Assembly (NCBI GenBank): GCA_964433135.1
Contig: CAYSQW010000002.1
Span: 1-64,000, forward strand
Length of the DNA stretch: 64,000 nucleotides
Direction of reading: 5' to 3'
Source of the DNA: CAYSQW01 sp964433135
Lineage (GTDB): Bacteria; Acidobacteriota; Aminicenantia; Aminicenantales; Aminicenantaceae
Of this stretch, positions 1-7,661 are shown piece by piece; the stretch's first letter is position 1; each line of letters opens with the position of its first letter. The position numbers and the translations under genes were made by a program. The notes beneath the pieces were generated by a model. That model saw only the letters and a list, made by a program, of their open reading frames with translations, was not told the DNA's origin and made no database searches.

Positions 1-134
1 TACACTGCTTTAGCGGCCGTGTCCAGAATTCCCGTTTTGGTTTCCACGAAAGACACCGCCCCCGGAAAAAATGGCGGCCGGCACCTATCTGCACCGATAT
101 CCGTGCTATAACAACGGATACGGTGATGGAAATC

Positions 135-2729
135 CTAATCCGTTTCCGGATAGAGAAGCGCATTCAACAGGAATTTGTAGGTGCCGTGCGATTGAGCGCG
201 GTGTTGACAGCGAAATCCGATTAATATGAAGTGCCCTTTTTTATAGCGGGTGTCGACCACCGCTGCTTTTCTGGCGATGAATTCCTCTCCCAACAACCAG
301 CCGCTGTCGAGAACGTCATCGTTGGGATAGCTGGCAACCACGGTCCGATCCCAATCTCCGGAAGGAATGCGGGTGCTCAAACCCAAGCTGCGGGAGAATA
401 CCGCGGAGGCTTTCTCCGGCATTCCGTATCCGATGGGAGAACGGTTGTTCACGTTGATTCTCAGGATCGATGTGGGGCAAAAGAATTTGCTGCGGTCGAC
501 CCGTTCGAGAGAGTCGGTTACGGGAGGCTTGAATTCTTTGAATATGAGTCCACAGGCATTATTGAGGGTTATGCAGATTCCGCCCTGCGCAACGAAATCC
601 TTCAGACCATCGATGCCGGCTTTTCCGATTCCGCCTCTATATTCGGGGGGGCCTTCCGTGTAACGGCTTGCATAAGGAGAAGTGGGTGACGGTTTCCCAT
701 CTTTGATGATTTCCGCCGCTTCATCGGCGAAAACGATCACATCGAAATTTTCCTTGAGATCTATTTTATTCTTGCCCTTGGATTGAAAATCCTGGTTGTG
801 CAGCGTGGTGAAAGGAATGTCCAGATCATCCAGAACATATCGGGTCCATCCCTCATCCATGTTGGCTTTCCAGGATTGGTAAACGCCCACTCGATGTCTT
901 TTGAGAGGAGTGATCTTCAGTCCTTCGATATCGGGAAGCGAATGAACGGGGAGGTCGAGTTTTTTTACCAGCCCGGACAGCAGAGAGAGGGCCTCAGGTG
1001 TATTCTTTATGACGAAACTGCCGGGGGCTGCTGTATAATCATCGATGTGCACGGTCTCGCGGGAGCGGTGGATCTGAACTTTGGCATTCAGCAGGGCGAA
1101 AGCAGCTGTGTATGCGGCATTGATGCGGGAATCGATCAGAAAAAAAGCGGCATCCGGTTCCGGTGCCGCCGCCGATGCGAAAGAATTTAAGGAGAGCGGA
1201 GACAGCTTGGCCTTAAAAGGCCGGTCGATCCGTTCACACGTGACGCCCATCTGAAGTGGAAGCGTCCATCCCGCATTGTCATAGGGAGGAACCGGAGGGC
1301 CGCCGGGATATTGGCGGAGATCGGGATACTTCTGCTTCTCGAGCAGGGCCTGTGCATACGGTCGGTAGGGTTGAGACATCAGCACGACCGTAGAACCGGC
1401 CGGATAGAGCTTGCCGTCGGCTGAAAAATCTTCATGGGCTTTTTGAAGCTCCACTCCGCCCATCTCGAGGATTTGAAGCATCTTTCGCATGGTGAGCGGA
1501 TCGTGCTGGCGGGGCGGGATGACAAAGGCGAAAGGCTGTCCTTCGGATTGAATATCGACGGCTTCCCGGCACATGCGATAGAAATTCATCAGGAAATCAT
1601 TTTTATGCAAACCGGCTGTTTTGATAAGGCTTTTTGAAAGTGTGAGTTCGTATTCGACGATATCACGCAATCGCCACCAGCCTCCCAACCATGGATCAGG
1701 GAATTGCATGCGTTTTTCGACGTAGGCGTTGGGGATTTCCGTCGGTTCGATATAGATCGGAGAAGCGGTTTTTACCGAGGCCATTTCGCTGAGGATCCCA
1801 AGCGTATTGTGCAGCCAGGACGTGTCGTCACAGGCGCCGATCCACCAGCCGGTGAAGCTTCGTCCGTGCACGACGCCCTTGTGGCCGTTTTTTTGCATGT
1901 CATAGGACATGCTCATGCCGCACAAACCCACGCCTCTCCAGACCAGCGGGTGAACCGTGGGGATGGGGGGGTCCATGAAAGGGGGAACAAACAGGCGGGC
2001 GCCGGTGGATCCCATCTGGTGTTCGTCGATATGGATCTGGGGGATCCAGTCGTGATACAGAACTTTATTGACCGCACGGGTTTCGGGAAGATTGAACATG
2101 AACCAATCGCGGTTGTTGTCATGACCGGCGTAGTGCTGATACAACCACGGCATGCTCGTTCCTTCGTAAGAGGTTCCAACGTATTTGCGGTACCACTCGG
2201 TTACCATTTGTTCACCATCGGGATTGATGGTGGGGCAGAGCAGAACGATGACGTCTTTGAGAACCGATTCGGAATCATAAGGGGTGTTTCCGGTTACCAG
2301 ATCGTAGGCGAGTTCCATGGACATTTGGGACGCGGCGATTTCCGTTGCATGCAGGCTGCAGGTGATCAGCAGAAGTATCTTGCCTTCAGCCGCCAATCGT
2401 TCGGCTTGCTCCGGACTCGTTCCGCGGGCATCGCGAAGTTTTTTGGTGATGGCTCGATATTCGTCCAATTTGCCCATGTTTTCAGTGGAACTGATGATTG
2501 CCATGAGCATGGGTTTCCCTTCGACGCTTTTTCCGATGTTTATCACCTGAATCTTATCGGATTCTTCATCAAGTTTGTGAAAGTAGGCCTGGATCTGATC
2601 GTAATCCGCCAGCTTCCGGTCCACGCCTACTTCGTGACCGAGAAAAGCCTTGGGTGAGGTCTGGGAAAAACCCGAAAGGGAAAAACCGAATAAAATAAGT
2701 CCGATGGTCCAAAAAGAGATGCGTTTCAT
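135..2729 (-). CDS. Secreted M14-family zinc carboxypeptidase-like protein
   Basis: An 864-aa protein with a Sec-type signal peptide (MKRISFWTIGLILFGFSLSG), so it should act outside the cytoplasm. The M14 metallocarboxypeptidase zinc site is visible: H127 and E130 in LHATE, and H237 in the D-E-H-Q-M-G motif. A substrate-binding-like NPDGE segment lies between them. Family knowledge predicts removal of C-terminal residues from peptides or peptidoglycan-like substrates; the real substrate cannot be read. About 500 residues after the catalytic domain are unassigned; a late segment (IDGLKDFVAQGG) looks like a glutamine-amidotransferase-type fold often appended to large M14 proteins. The start was moved 22 codons inside the longest frame because a strong AAGGAGGA ribosome site and the signal peptide precede this ATG. 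It is monocistronic as far as seen. Confidence 0.85.
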   Translation of the reverse strand: MKRISFWTIGLILFGFSLSGFSQTSPKAFLGHEVGVDRKLADYDQIQAYFHKLDEESDKIQVINIGKSVEGKPMLMAIISSTENMGKLDEYRAITKKLRDARGTSPEQAERLAAEGKILLLITCSLHATEIAASQMSMELAYDLVTGNTPYDSESVLKDVIVLLCPTINPDGEQMVTEWYRKYVGTSYEGTSMPWLYQHYAGHDNNRDWFMFNLPETRAVNKVLYHDWIPQIHIDEHQMGSTGARLFVPPFMDPPIPTVHPLVWRGVGLCGMSMSYDMQKNGHKGVVHGRSFTGWWIGACDDTSWLHNTLGILSEMASVKTASPIYIEPTEIPNAYVEKRMQFPDPWLGGWWRLRDIVEYELTLSKSLIKTAGLHKNDFLMNFYRMCREAVDIQSEGQPFAFVIPPRQHDPLTMRKMLQILEMGGVELQKAHEDFSADGKLYPAGSTVVLMSQPYRPYAQALLEKQKYPDLRQYPGGPPVPPYDNAGWTLPLQMGVTCERIDRPFKAKLSPLSLNSFASAAAPEPDAAFFLIDSRINAAYTAAFALLNAKVQIHRSRETVHIDDYTAAPGSFVIKNTPEALSLLSGLVKKLDLPVHSLPDIEGLKITPLKRHRVGVYQSWKANMDEGWTRYVLDDLDIPFTTLHNQDFQSKGKNKIDLKENFDVIVFADEAAEIIKDGKPSPTSPYASRYTEGPPEYRGGIGKAGIDGLKDFVAQGGICITLNNACGLIFKEFKPPVTDSLERVDRSKFFCPTSILRINVNNRSPIGYGMPEKASAVFSRSLGLSTRIPSGDWDRTVVASYPNDDVLDSGWLLGEEFIARKAAVVDTRYKKGHFILIGFRCQHRAQSHGTYKFLLNALLYPETD

Positions 2730-2757
2730 TCGTCCTCCTTGCTCGATATATGAAAGC

Positions 2758-2786
2758 TTTTTATCATCTCCAAAAAATCCTGTCAA
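2758..2786 (-). promoter_or_regulatory. Promoter of the M14 peptidase gene
   Basis: TTGACA (2786-2781), a 17-nt spacer, then TAAAAA (2763-2758). The predicted start near 2751 leaves a leader of about 22 nt carrying the AAGGAGGA site. Seen by eye only. Confidence 0.55.
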
Positions 2787-2974
2787 GGAAGGCATTGAAA
2801 GACCAAGGGGATTGACAAGGAATAGGACGAAGAAGAGTAAATAAAGCAGGATTTCATATTTGCTCCAAATTTGAAGTGTTTCATACGACTAAATGGGGTA
2901 AATAGATGGATTCCCGGTCAGAGGACAGGGCCGCGGATACGGTAAGGGCGGCGTACGATACCGCTGAATAGAGG

Positions 2975-3003
2975 TTGACAAACCGTCTGGTTAACGTTAG
3001 GAT
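2975..3003 (+). promoter_or_regulatory. Promoter of the beta-barrel protein gene
   Basis: TTGACA (2975-2980), 17-nt spacer, TAGGAT (2998-3003). Transcription should start near 3010, only about 9 nt before the ATG at 3019, so the mRNA would be nearly leaderless; no good Shine-Dalgarno sequence is present. Confidence 0.5.
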
Positions 3004-3018
3004 TTTGTGGGATTTATT

Positions 3019-3858
3019 ATGAAATATCGAACATTGCATAAAAGCATGGGAGCCGCACTGGTTTTGAGCCTTTTGCTCTTTATTCCGGCGGCGGCTCAGG
3101 AGCCGGAGTCGGGGGATGTCTCTTTCGGGATTCCCAACACCGTCAGATCGGATCGTTTCGACATCAGCTTCCATTATTCCCGATGGACCCTTGATCTTAT
3201 CAAAAGCTGGTTCGAAGAAGATCTCGTCAAAGCTCTCAGTGATGAAATCCGTGATGAGATCACGGCTCAGATCGGGGGGACCTACACCGGTCTGGATCGC
3301 GGCGATTATGAGCAAACTCTGGCGTTTGATTCGGGCGGTTCGAATTACGGCCTGGAAATTCGTTTCTATCCTCGGGGTAGGGAAGGGGCTTTCAGTTTGG
3401 GAGTGTCCTTCGAAAAGACCAACATGCGTATGTCCGTCATAGGTGATTTGACCCAAACGTACAGCAATGGAACCTTCGCCGAGGCGGCCGCAGAAGGAAG
3501 GATCGAATTTAATCCGTTTACCACCAACTTGAGCTTCCGCTGGGACCTGATGCCGGAATGGAGGGTAAAGCCATATCTGGTTTTGGGCTTGGGAGTCGGA
3601 GTGCTTGACGGCAAGGTCAGCTATATTTACGACGGCACTTATACATGGAACGGGGGAACGGATAAGATCGGCGATGAAGATATTCGTACTCTGCAGGAGT
3701 TGGAGGAAGAAATCGAATTCAATATTCCAAGCGTGCTGCCGATATTTCAATTGAACCTGGGTGTCCAGGCCGAAATCATCCCGCATATGCATCTGAAGGC
3801 CGAAGCCGGAATCTGGGATGGATTTATTTTAAGGGCTGGAGTCGTCTATAGTTTTTAG
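3019..3858 (+). CDS. Predicted outer-membrane beta-barrel protein
   Basis: A 279-aa exported protein with a clear signal peptide (cleavage probably after PAAAQ). The mature part alternates short amphipathic strands (for example GLEIRFYPRG, FSLGVSFEK, LSFRWDLM, PYLVLGLGVGV) and ends in GVVYSF, the C-terminal aromatic typical of outer-membrane barrels recognised by BamA. An acidic helical stretch (about residues 215-230, rich in E) probably forms a loop. No enzyme motif is seen, so a structural or pore role is inferred from architecture only. A GTG 12 nt upstream is possible, but the ATG gives the better signal peptide. It has its own promoter and is followed by the SRP RNA gene 27 nt later. 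Confidence 0.6.
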   Translation: MKYRTLHKSMGAALVLSLLLFIPAAAQEPESGDVSFGIPNTVRSDRFDISFHYSRWTLDLIKSWFEEDLVKALSDEIRDEITAQIGGTYTGLDRGDYEQTLAFDSGGSNYGLEIRFYPRGREGAFSLGVSFEKTNMRMSVIGDLTQTYSNGTFAEAAAEGRIEFNPFTTNLSFRWDLMPEWRVKPYLVLGLGVGVLDGKVSYIYDGTYTWNGGTDKIGDEDIRTLQELEEEIEFNIPSVLPIFQLNLGVQAEIIPHMHLKAEAGIWDGFILRAGVVYSF

Positions 3859-3885
3859 CCGTGGACATGCCATAGAAATAAAAAT

Positions 3886-4158
3886 GGACTGCGCTAGATG
3901 GGGAGCCAGCGGTGCCCTGTTACCCACAATCCGCTAGAGTGGGATTGAATCCCCGGCCGAGGCCGGATTCGGTCTGGCCCGTGTTCGGGAAAGTGGTGAT
4001 GACGGTGGGGTCCCACGCAAAGCGCTCTCTGTGAACCCCGTCAGGACCGGAAGGTAGCAGCGGCAGCAGAGACGCGTCTTGTGCTGTGGGTTTGCCTCAC
4101 CCGAGCAAACTGTCCGGATAACGCAGGGTGAATACGGTCGGAGCCGGGTGCGCGGTCC
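3886..4158 (+). ncRNA. ffs: Signal recognition particle RNA, large form with Alu domain
   Basis: The universally conserved apical loop of SRP RNA helix 8 is present (GGACCGGAAGGTAGCAGC, 4044-4061), bounded by TGTGAACCCC and a GTGGGTTTGCC partner strand. The 5' part also has the Alu-domain signature GGTGCCCTGTTACCC followed by AATCCGCTAGAG, as in Bacillus-type scRNA. The ends GGACTGCGC (3886-3894) and GCGCGGTCC (4150-4158) pair over nine bases with one G-U, fixing the limits at about 273 nt. A T5 run follows immediately. The RNA binds Ffh and directs co-translational membrane targeting; the Alu domain is known to retard elongation in other systems. The gene sits between two exported-protein genes. 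Confidence 0.93.
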
Positions 4159-4191
4159 TTTTTATAAATGAAAAGAAGGTGGAGAACAAGC

Positions 4192-4719
4192 ATGCCGAAA
4201 TCCAGGATGATTTTTTTGCTCGTTTGCATATTGGCAGCGGGCTTGAATTCGGGTTTTTATCGGGATCAACAAAAAGTCGACCCCGTCAACTGGAGAGAGT
4301 TGGTTCCTTTTCTGATCGATATCCCCGGATACGATGCAGACGGCGCTCCGGAAGGCAGTACGACTTCCATAGGTGAATTCAAAATCTCTCAGGCGGAACG
4401 CGGCTACATGTCGGGAGATAAGGAACTTCACATCGAGATCATCGATGGAGCCAATGTCTCCATGGTTTATCAAGGTTTTAAAATGGGAATGAATTTCGAG
4501 GTGGATACTTCGGAAGAATACTTGAAAAAGATCGAAATCAAAGGATTTACGGGAATAGAGCAGTACGACTACCAGGATCGTGAGGCTCAGGTCGTACTTC
4601 TGATAGGGGACCGGTTCTTGATGACGTTCAATGGGGAGAACTACCCCGAAGACGCTTCAGAACTCTCAAAGATCGCGGAGGCGTTTGATTTGGAAGGAAT
4701 GGCTGATCTGGCGAAATAA
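4192..4719 (+). CDS. Hypothetical exported protein
   Basis: A 175-aa protein of unknown function. The N-terminus (MPKSRMIFLLVCILAAGLNS) looks like a signal peptide or anchor; no lipobox cysteine is present. The rest is acidic with predicted alternating strands and two helices. A segment reading ISQAERGYMSGDKELHIEI suggests a small beta-rich domain, but I do not recognise a family. The start at 4192 is preferred to the in-frame ATG at 4168, because AAGGTGGAG precedes it and the earlier ATG lies only 9 nt after the end of the SRP RNA. The close spacing hints at co-transcription with the SRP RNA, or at read-through from its promoter. Confidence 0.6.
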   Translation: MPKSRMIFLLVCILAAGLNSGFYRDQQKVDPVNWRELVPFLIDIPGYDADGAPEGSTTSIGEFKISQAERGYMSGDKELHIEIIDGANVSMVYQGFKMGMNFEVDTSEEYLKKIEIKGFTGIEQYDYQDREAQVVLLIGDRFLMTFNGENYPEDASELSKIAEAFDLEGMADLAK

Positions 4720-4737
4720 TCAAGCCTTCCTGAAATC

Positions 4738-4754
4738 GACCGGATATACCGGTC
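4738..4754. repeat. Short perfect inverted repeat
   Basis: GACCGG and CCGGTC flank a 5-nt ATATA loop, 18 nt after the upstream stop codon. No T-run follows, so it is not a standard terminator. It may be an mRNA 3'-end hairpin. Confidence 0.3.
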
Positions 4755-4841
4755 AATAATTCGATTCCTCTCTATTTTATAGGTGCTGCCGCGCATCGAT
4801 TCGCCGGAGAGGGTGCGGCACGGATGTTTTCAGGCGTTTTT

Positions 4842-5204
4842 TTATGACCTCTCCATTTCATCATCGGTGAGTCCGAAATAATGACCGATCTCGTGGACGA
4901 CGACCTCCCGCACTTTATTTTTTATCTCTTCATCGTTGCGGCAGATCGTTTCTATCGGTAGTTGATAGATGGAGATGACATCCGGCGGTGTGTTCCCATA
5001 ATATGGGCCGCGGTGAGGGAAAGGGATACCGTGATACAATCCCAGGATCAGGCCTCGGCCCGGTGATTTTCCTAATTGACGGTAGACTTCCGCTGAAGGC
5101 TCCGGCTCCACGACCACGGCGATGTTGGCAAGCAGACGTTTGAAGCGCGCGGGAATACCGCGTAAAGACTCTTCCACCAAAACTTCGAATCGGGTTCTGT
5201 CCAT
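4842..5204 (-). CDS. Zincin-like metallopeptidase (PF06262/DUF1025 type)
   Basis: A 120-aa cytoplasmic protein carrying the HExxHxxGxxD zinc motif near its C-terminus (H104, E105, H108, D114 in HEIGHYFGLTD), as in the minimal zincin family PF06262. That family has the metalloprotease fold, but its physiological substrates are unknown. Length is typical for the family (110-140 aa). It starts 14 nt after the cobO stop on the same strand with an AAGG ribosome site, so it is very likely the second gene of a cobO operon. I see no reason in the sequence to link it to cobalamin beyond position. Confidence 0.8.
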   Translation of the reverse strand: MDRTRFEVLVEESLRGIPARFKRLLANIAVVVEPEPSAEVYRQLGKSPGRGLILGLYHGIPFPHRGPYYGNTPPDVISIYQLPIETICRNDEEIKNKVREVVVHEIGHYFGLTDDEMERS

Positions 5205-5218
5205 GCGAATCGCCTTGC

Positions 5219-5794
5219 TTATTTCTCGATGCCCGTTCGGGCTTGTATCCCCTTCGCGTAATAATGCTTGATTTCGGCCATCTCCGTAACCAGGTCCGCG
5301 CGTCTGATGAGGGAATCGGGAGCATAGCGGCCGGTGAGAACAACTTCAGTGCGGAGAGGTTTCTGATCGAGAAATGAATGCACATCGTCTTCGCCGATGA
5401 GATGAAAATGGAGCGCGATGTTGATCTCATCCAGGATAATGATATCGAAGCGGAGGGAGTGCATGGCTTTAAGAGCCTCGCTCAATCCCTTCCGAGCCTG
5501 ACGGATGTCGATTTCATCGGGATTGTCGGTGATGTGAATGAATCCTCTCCTGCCGAACTGCTCGATGATGATCAGAGGAGACAGCTTTTTTACCGCATCC
5601 AGTTCGCCGTATGGCTGTCCTTTGCAGAACTGAGCGATATAGGTTTTTTTTCCATGCCCGGCGGCCCGGAGAGCCAGTCCCAAAGCGGCCGTGGTTTTTC
5701 CCTTTCCGTTTCCGGTATATATTTGGATGCGACCCGAAGCATCGTCTGTCGGAGGATTCTGCGGCTGTTCCGGTTTTCCATAGAACGTATTCAT
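5219..5794 (-). CDS. cobO: Cob(I)yrinic acid a,c-diamide adenosyltransferase
   Basis: A 191-aa CobO/BtuR/CobA-type ATP:corrinoid adenosyltransferase, which transfers the 5'-deoxyadenosyl group of ATP to the cobalt of corrinoids. The P-loop GNGKGKTT sits at residues 28-35, followed by the family motifs GLALRAAGHG, FCKGQPYGE, IIILDEIN and VVLTGRYAP; length and motif order are typical. Use of adenosylcobalamin elsewhere is implied; no other corrinoid genes are in this window, although a methionine-synthase-type gene lies at 20-22 kb. It is the first gene of a pair with the small zincin and is divergent from serS. The promoter lies so close that the mRNA is nearly leaderless. Confidence 0.93.
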   Translation of the reverse strand: MNTFYGKPEQPQNPPTDDASGRIQIYTGNGKGKTTAALGLALRAAGHGKKTYIAQFCKGQPYGELDAVKKLSPLIIIEQFGRRGFIHITDNPDEIDIRQARKGLSEALKAMHSLRFDIIILDEINIALHFHLIGEDDVHSFLDQKPLRTEVVLTGRYAPDSLIRRADLVTEMAEIKHYYAKGIQARTGIEK

Positions 5795-5806
5795 GGCTTT
5801 GATTTT

Positions 5807-5835
5807 ACTATAGGAAAAAGCCCTCGAAGCGTCAA
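5807..5835 (-). promoter_or_regulatory. cobO promoter
   Basis: TTGACG (5835-5830), 17-nt spacer, TATAGT (5812-5807). The predicted start is about 5-6 nt before the cobO ATG at 5794, and no ribosome site is present in between. Confidence 0.55.
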
Positions 5836-5863
5836 CCGGGGAATTCTAAAAACGCCGTCCGTA

Positions 5864-5872
5864 TGCTATAAT
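5864..5872 (+). promoter_or_regulatory. serS extended -10 promoter, leaderless
   Basis: TGCTATAAT: an extended -10 with a perfect TATAAT hexamer whose last base is 7 nt before the serS ATG (5880). The expected transcription start coincides with the start codon. The -35 region is poor, as is common for extended -10 promoters. Confidence 0.6.
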
Positions 5873-5879
5873 CAGCGGC

Positions 5880-7163
5880 ATGTTGGATATCAAGTACCTG
5901 AATGAACATCCGGATGAGGTAATAAAAAAATTAGCGGGCCGGGGGATGGATCTCGATCTGGAGTCCTACCGTGGGCTTTCGCGAAACAGGAAGGAATTGC
6001 TGGGGGAACTTGAAAAACTGCGCTATCAATTGAATTCCAGTTCTAAAAAAATCGGCTTGATGAAGCGTGACGGAAAAGATGCGTCGGCGCTGATCGTAGA
6101 GATGAAAGGGGTCTCGGATAAGATCAAGAAACTCGAGGAAGACCTTCGCTGCGCCGAAGAAGAATTGCGGAATTGTTTACTTCAAATCCCCAATCTTCCC
6201 CATGACAGCGTTCCCATGGGCCGTGACTCACGGGATAACCGGGAAATACGCAGAGTGGGGGATATCCCGGAATTCTCTTTTTCTCCCCGGCCGCATTGGG
6301 AAATAGGAAAAAACCTTGGGATACTGGATTTTGAAACCGCGGCCAAGATAACGGGAGCGCGGTTCGCGGTTTACATGGGAGCCGGAGCGCGGCTTGAACG
6401 GGCACTGATTAATTTCATGCTGGATATTCACACACGTGAAAAGGGTTACTTGGAAGTCCTGCCGCCTTTCATTGTCAATGCCGAAAGCTTGACCGGAACC
6501 GGAAATCTACCCAAATTCGAGGAGGATCTCTTCAAGCTGAGGGGAAAAAACTGGTACATGATTCCTACGGCCGAGGTCCCGCTGACCAATACATGCCGAG
6601 GGGAAATCCTGGATGCTTCGGAGCTTCCCCGCCGGCTTGTCGCTCATACGCCTTGTTTCCGCAGTGAGGCCGGATCGTACGGAAAAGATATCCGCGGCCT
6701 CATAAGGCAGCATCAATTCAACAAGGTGGAGCTGGTCAGCTTTGCGCATCCGGAGCATTCGCTCGAAGAATTGGAACGCCTTACGGGAGATGCCGAAGAC
6801 ATCCTGAAAAGATTGGGGATGCCCTACCGTGTCATCGCGCTTTGCACCGGAGATCTGGGATTCGCGGGAGCAAAAACCTACGACCTTGAAATTTGGATGC
6901 CCCAGCGCAATGATTTCGTGGAGATCTCATCATGCACCAACTGTTGGGATTTTCAGGCCCGAAGGGCGAATATCCGTTTCAAGCGGGAAGTCGGCGCCAA
7001 ACCGGAATATGTCCATACTTTAAACGGGTCCGGGTTGGCCGTGGGAAGGACGGTGAGCGCGCTTCTGGAGGTTTTTCAGCAGGAAGACGGTTCCGTTTTG
7101 ATCCCGGATGCGTTGCGTCCTTATATGGATGGTCGTGAACGGATCACCTGCGGTTCCATGTGA
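5880..7163 (+). CDS. serS: Seryl-tRNA synthetase
   Basis: A 427-aa class II aminoacyl-tRNA synthetase that charges tRNA-Ser (and tRNA-Sec where present). The N-terminal 110 residues form the long antiparallel coiled coil that grips the long variable arm of tRNA-Ser. The catalytic domain follows, with motif 2 (FRSEAGSYG, then IRQHQFNKVE) and motif 3 (LNGSGLAVGRT). Length and order match standard bacterial SerRS. The ATG has no Shine-Dalgarno sequence, and a TGCTATAAT promoter ends 7 nt upstream, so translation is probably leaderless. Two tRNA-Ser genes lie immediately downstream, a tidy functional neighbourhood. Confidence 0.96.
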   Translation: MLDIKYLNEHPDEVIKKLAGRGMDLDLESYRGLSRNRKELLGELEKLRYQLNSSSKKIGLMKRDGKDASALIVEMKGVSDKIKKLEEDLRCAEEELRNCLLQIPNLPHDSVPMGRDSRDNREIRRVGDIPEFSFSPRPHWEIGKNLGILDFETAAKITGARFAVYMGAGARLERALINFMLDIHTREKGYLEVLPPFIVNAESLTGTGNLPKFEEDLFKLRGKNWYMIPTAEVPLTNTCRGEILDASELPRRLVAHTPCFRSEAGSYGKDIRGLIRQHQFNKVELVSFAHPEHSLEELERLTGDAEDILKRLGMPYRVIALCTGDLGFAGAKTYDLEIWMPQRNDFVEISSCTNCWDFQARRANIRFKREVGAKPEYVHTLNGSGLAVGRTVSALLEVFQQEDGSVLIPDALRPYMDGRERITCGSM

Positions 7164-7211
7164 TGATCCTTCGTCCAATCCGCTTTGCAGAGGATCTGAT
7201 ACGGTGTTTTC

Positions 7212-7240
7212 TTGCCCCATGTAAAAGACAGTGGTAAAAT
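7212..7240 (+). promoter_or_regulatory. Promoter of tRNA-Ser(UGA)
   Basis: TTGCCC (7212-7217), 17-nt spacer, TAAAAT (7235-7240). The predicted start is near 7247, 14 nt before the mature tRNA end. Confidence 0.6.
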
Positions 7241-7260
7241 AACCTTCTCCGTAACGTCGC

Positions 7261-7350
7261 GGAGGGATGGCCGAGTGGCTGAAGGCGGCGGTCTTGAAAA
7301 TCGCTTCACGAGAAATCGTGACGGGGGTTCGAATCCCTCTCCCTCCGCCA
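7261..7350 (+). tRNA. tRNA-Ser (anticodon UGA)
   Basis: Acceptor strands GGAGGGA and TCCCTCC pair perfectly, with discriminator G and an encoded CCA end. The anticodon loop CTTGAAA gives UGA. A long class II variable arm (CTTCACGAGAAATCGTGACG region) and the T-loop GGTTCGAATCC are present. Length is 90 nt with CCA. Confidence 0.96.
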
Positions 7351-7402
7351 GTAAACACCGACGGTTGCCGAGAGTGATTCTCGTCCGGTAATAACAAGAG
7401 TG

Positions 7403-7430
7403 TTGACTCCTTTGTCTCACATGTTAAAAT
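7403..7430 (+). promoter_or_regulatory. Promoter of tRNA-Ser(GCU)
   Basis: TTGACT (7403-7408), 16-nt spacer, TAAAAT (7425-7430), between the two tRNA genes. This implies that the second tRNA is transcribed separately from the first. Confidence 0.6.
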
Positions 7431-7456
7431 AGCTGTGCTTGTTATTTGCCCCGAGC

Positions 7457-7551
<95 letters not shown>

Positions 7552-7661
7552 TAATCATATCATCCCTGAAAATCCACGATGAATATCTCCTTTACGGCTG
7601 TGTTTTACGGCGATTTGCATCTTATGGCATGGGGCGTCTATCGGATGCTCCGGAGGTGAAC

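Noticed and set aside
1..134. A minus-strand frame entering from the left edge (possible GTG start at 56, reading VSFVETKTGILDTAAKAV)
   Set aside because: Protein-like but only 18 codons are visible and no family or firm ribosome site can be shown, so it is not listed as a gene.
1704..2657. A 317-codon plus-strand frame
   Set aside because: Antisense shadow of the M14 peptidase gene, which has the zinc-site residues, signal peptide, promoter and ribosome site.
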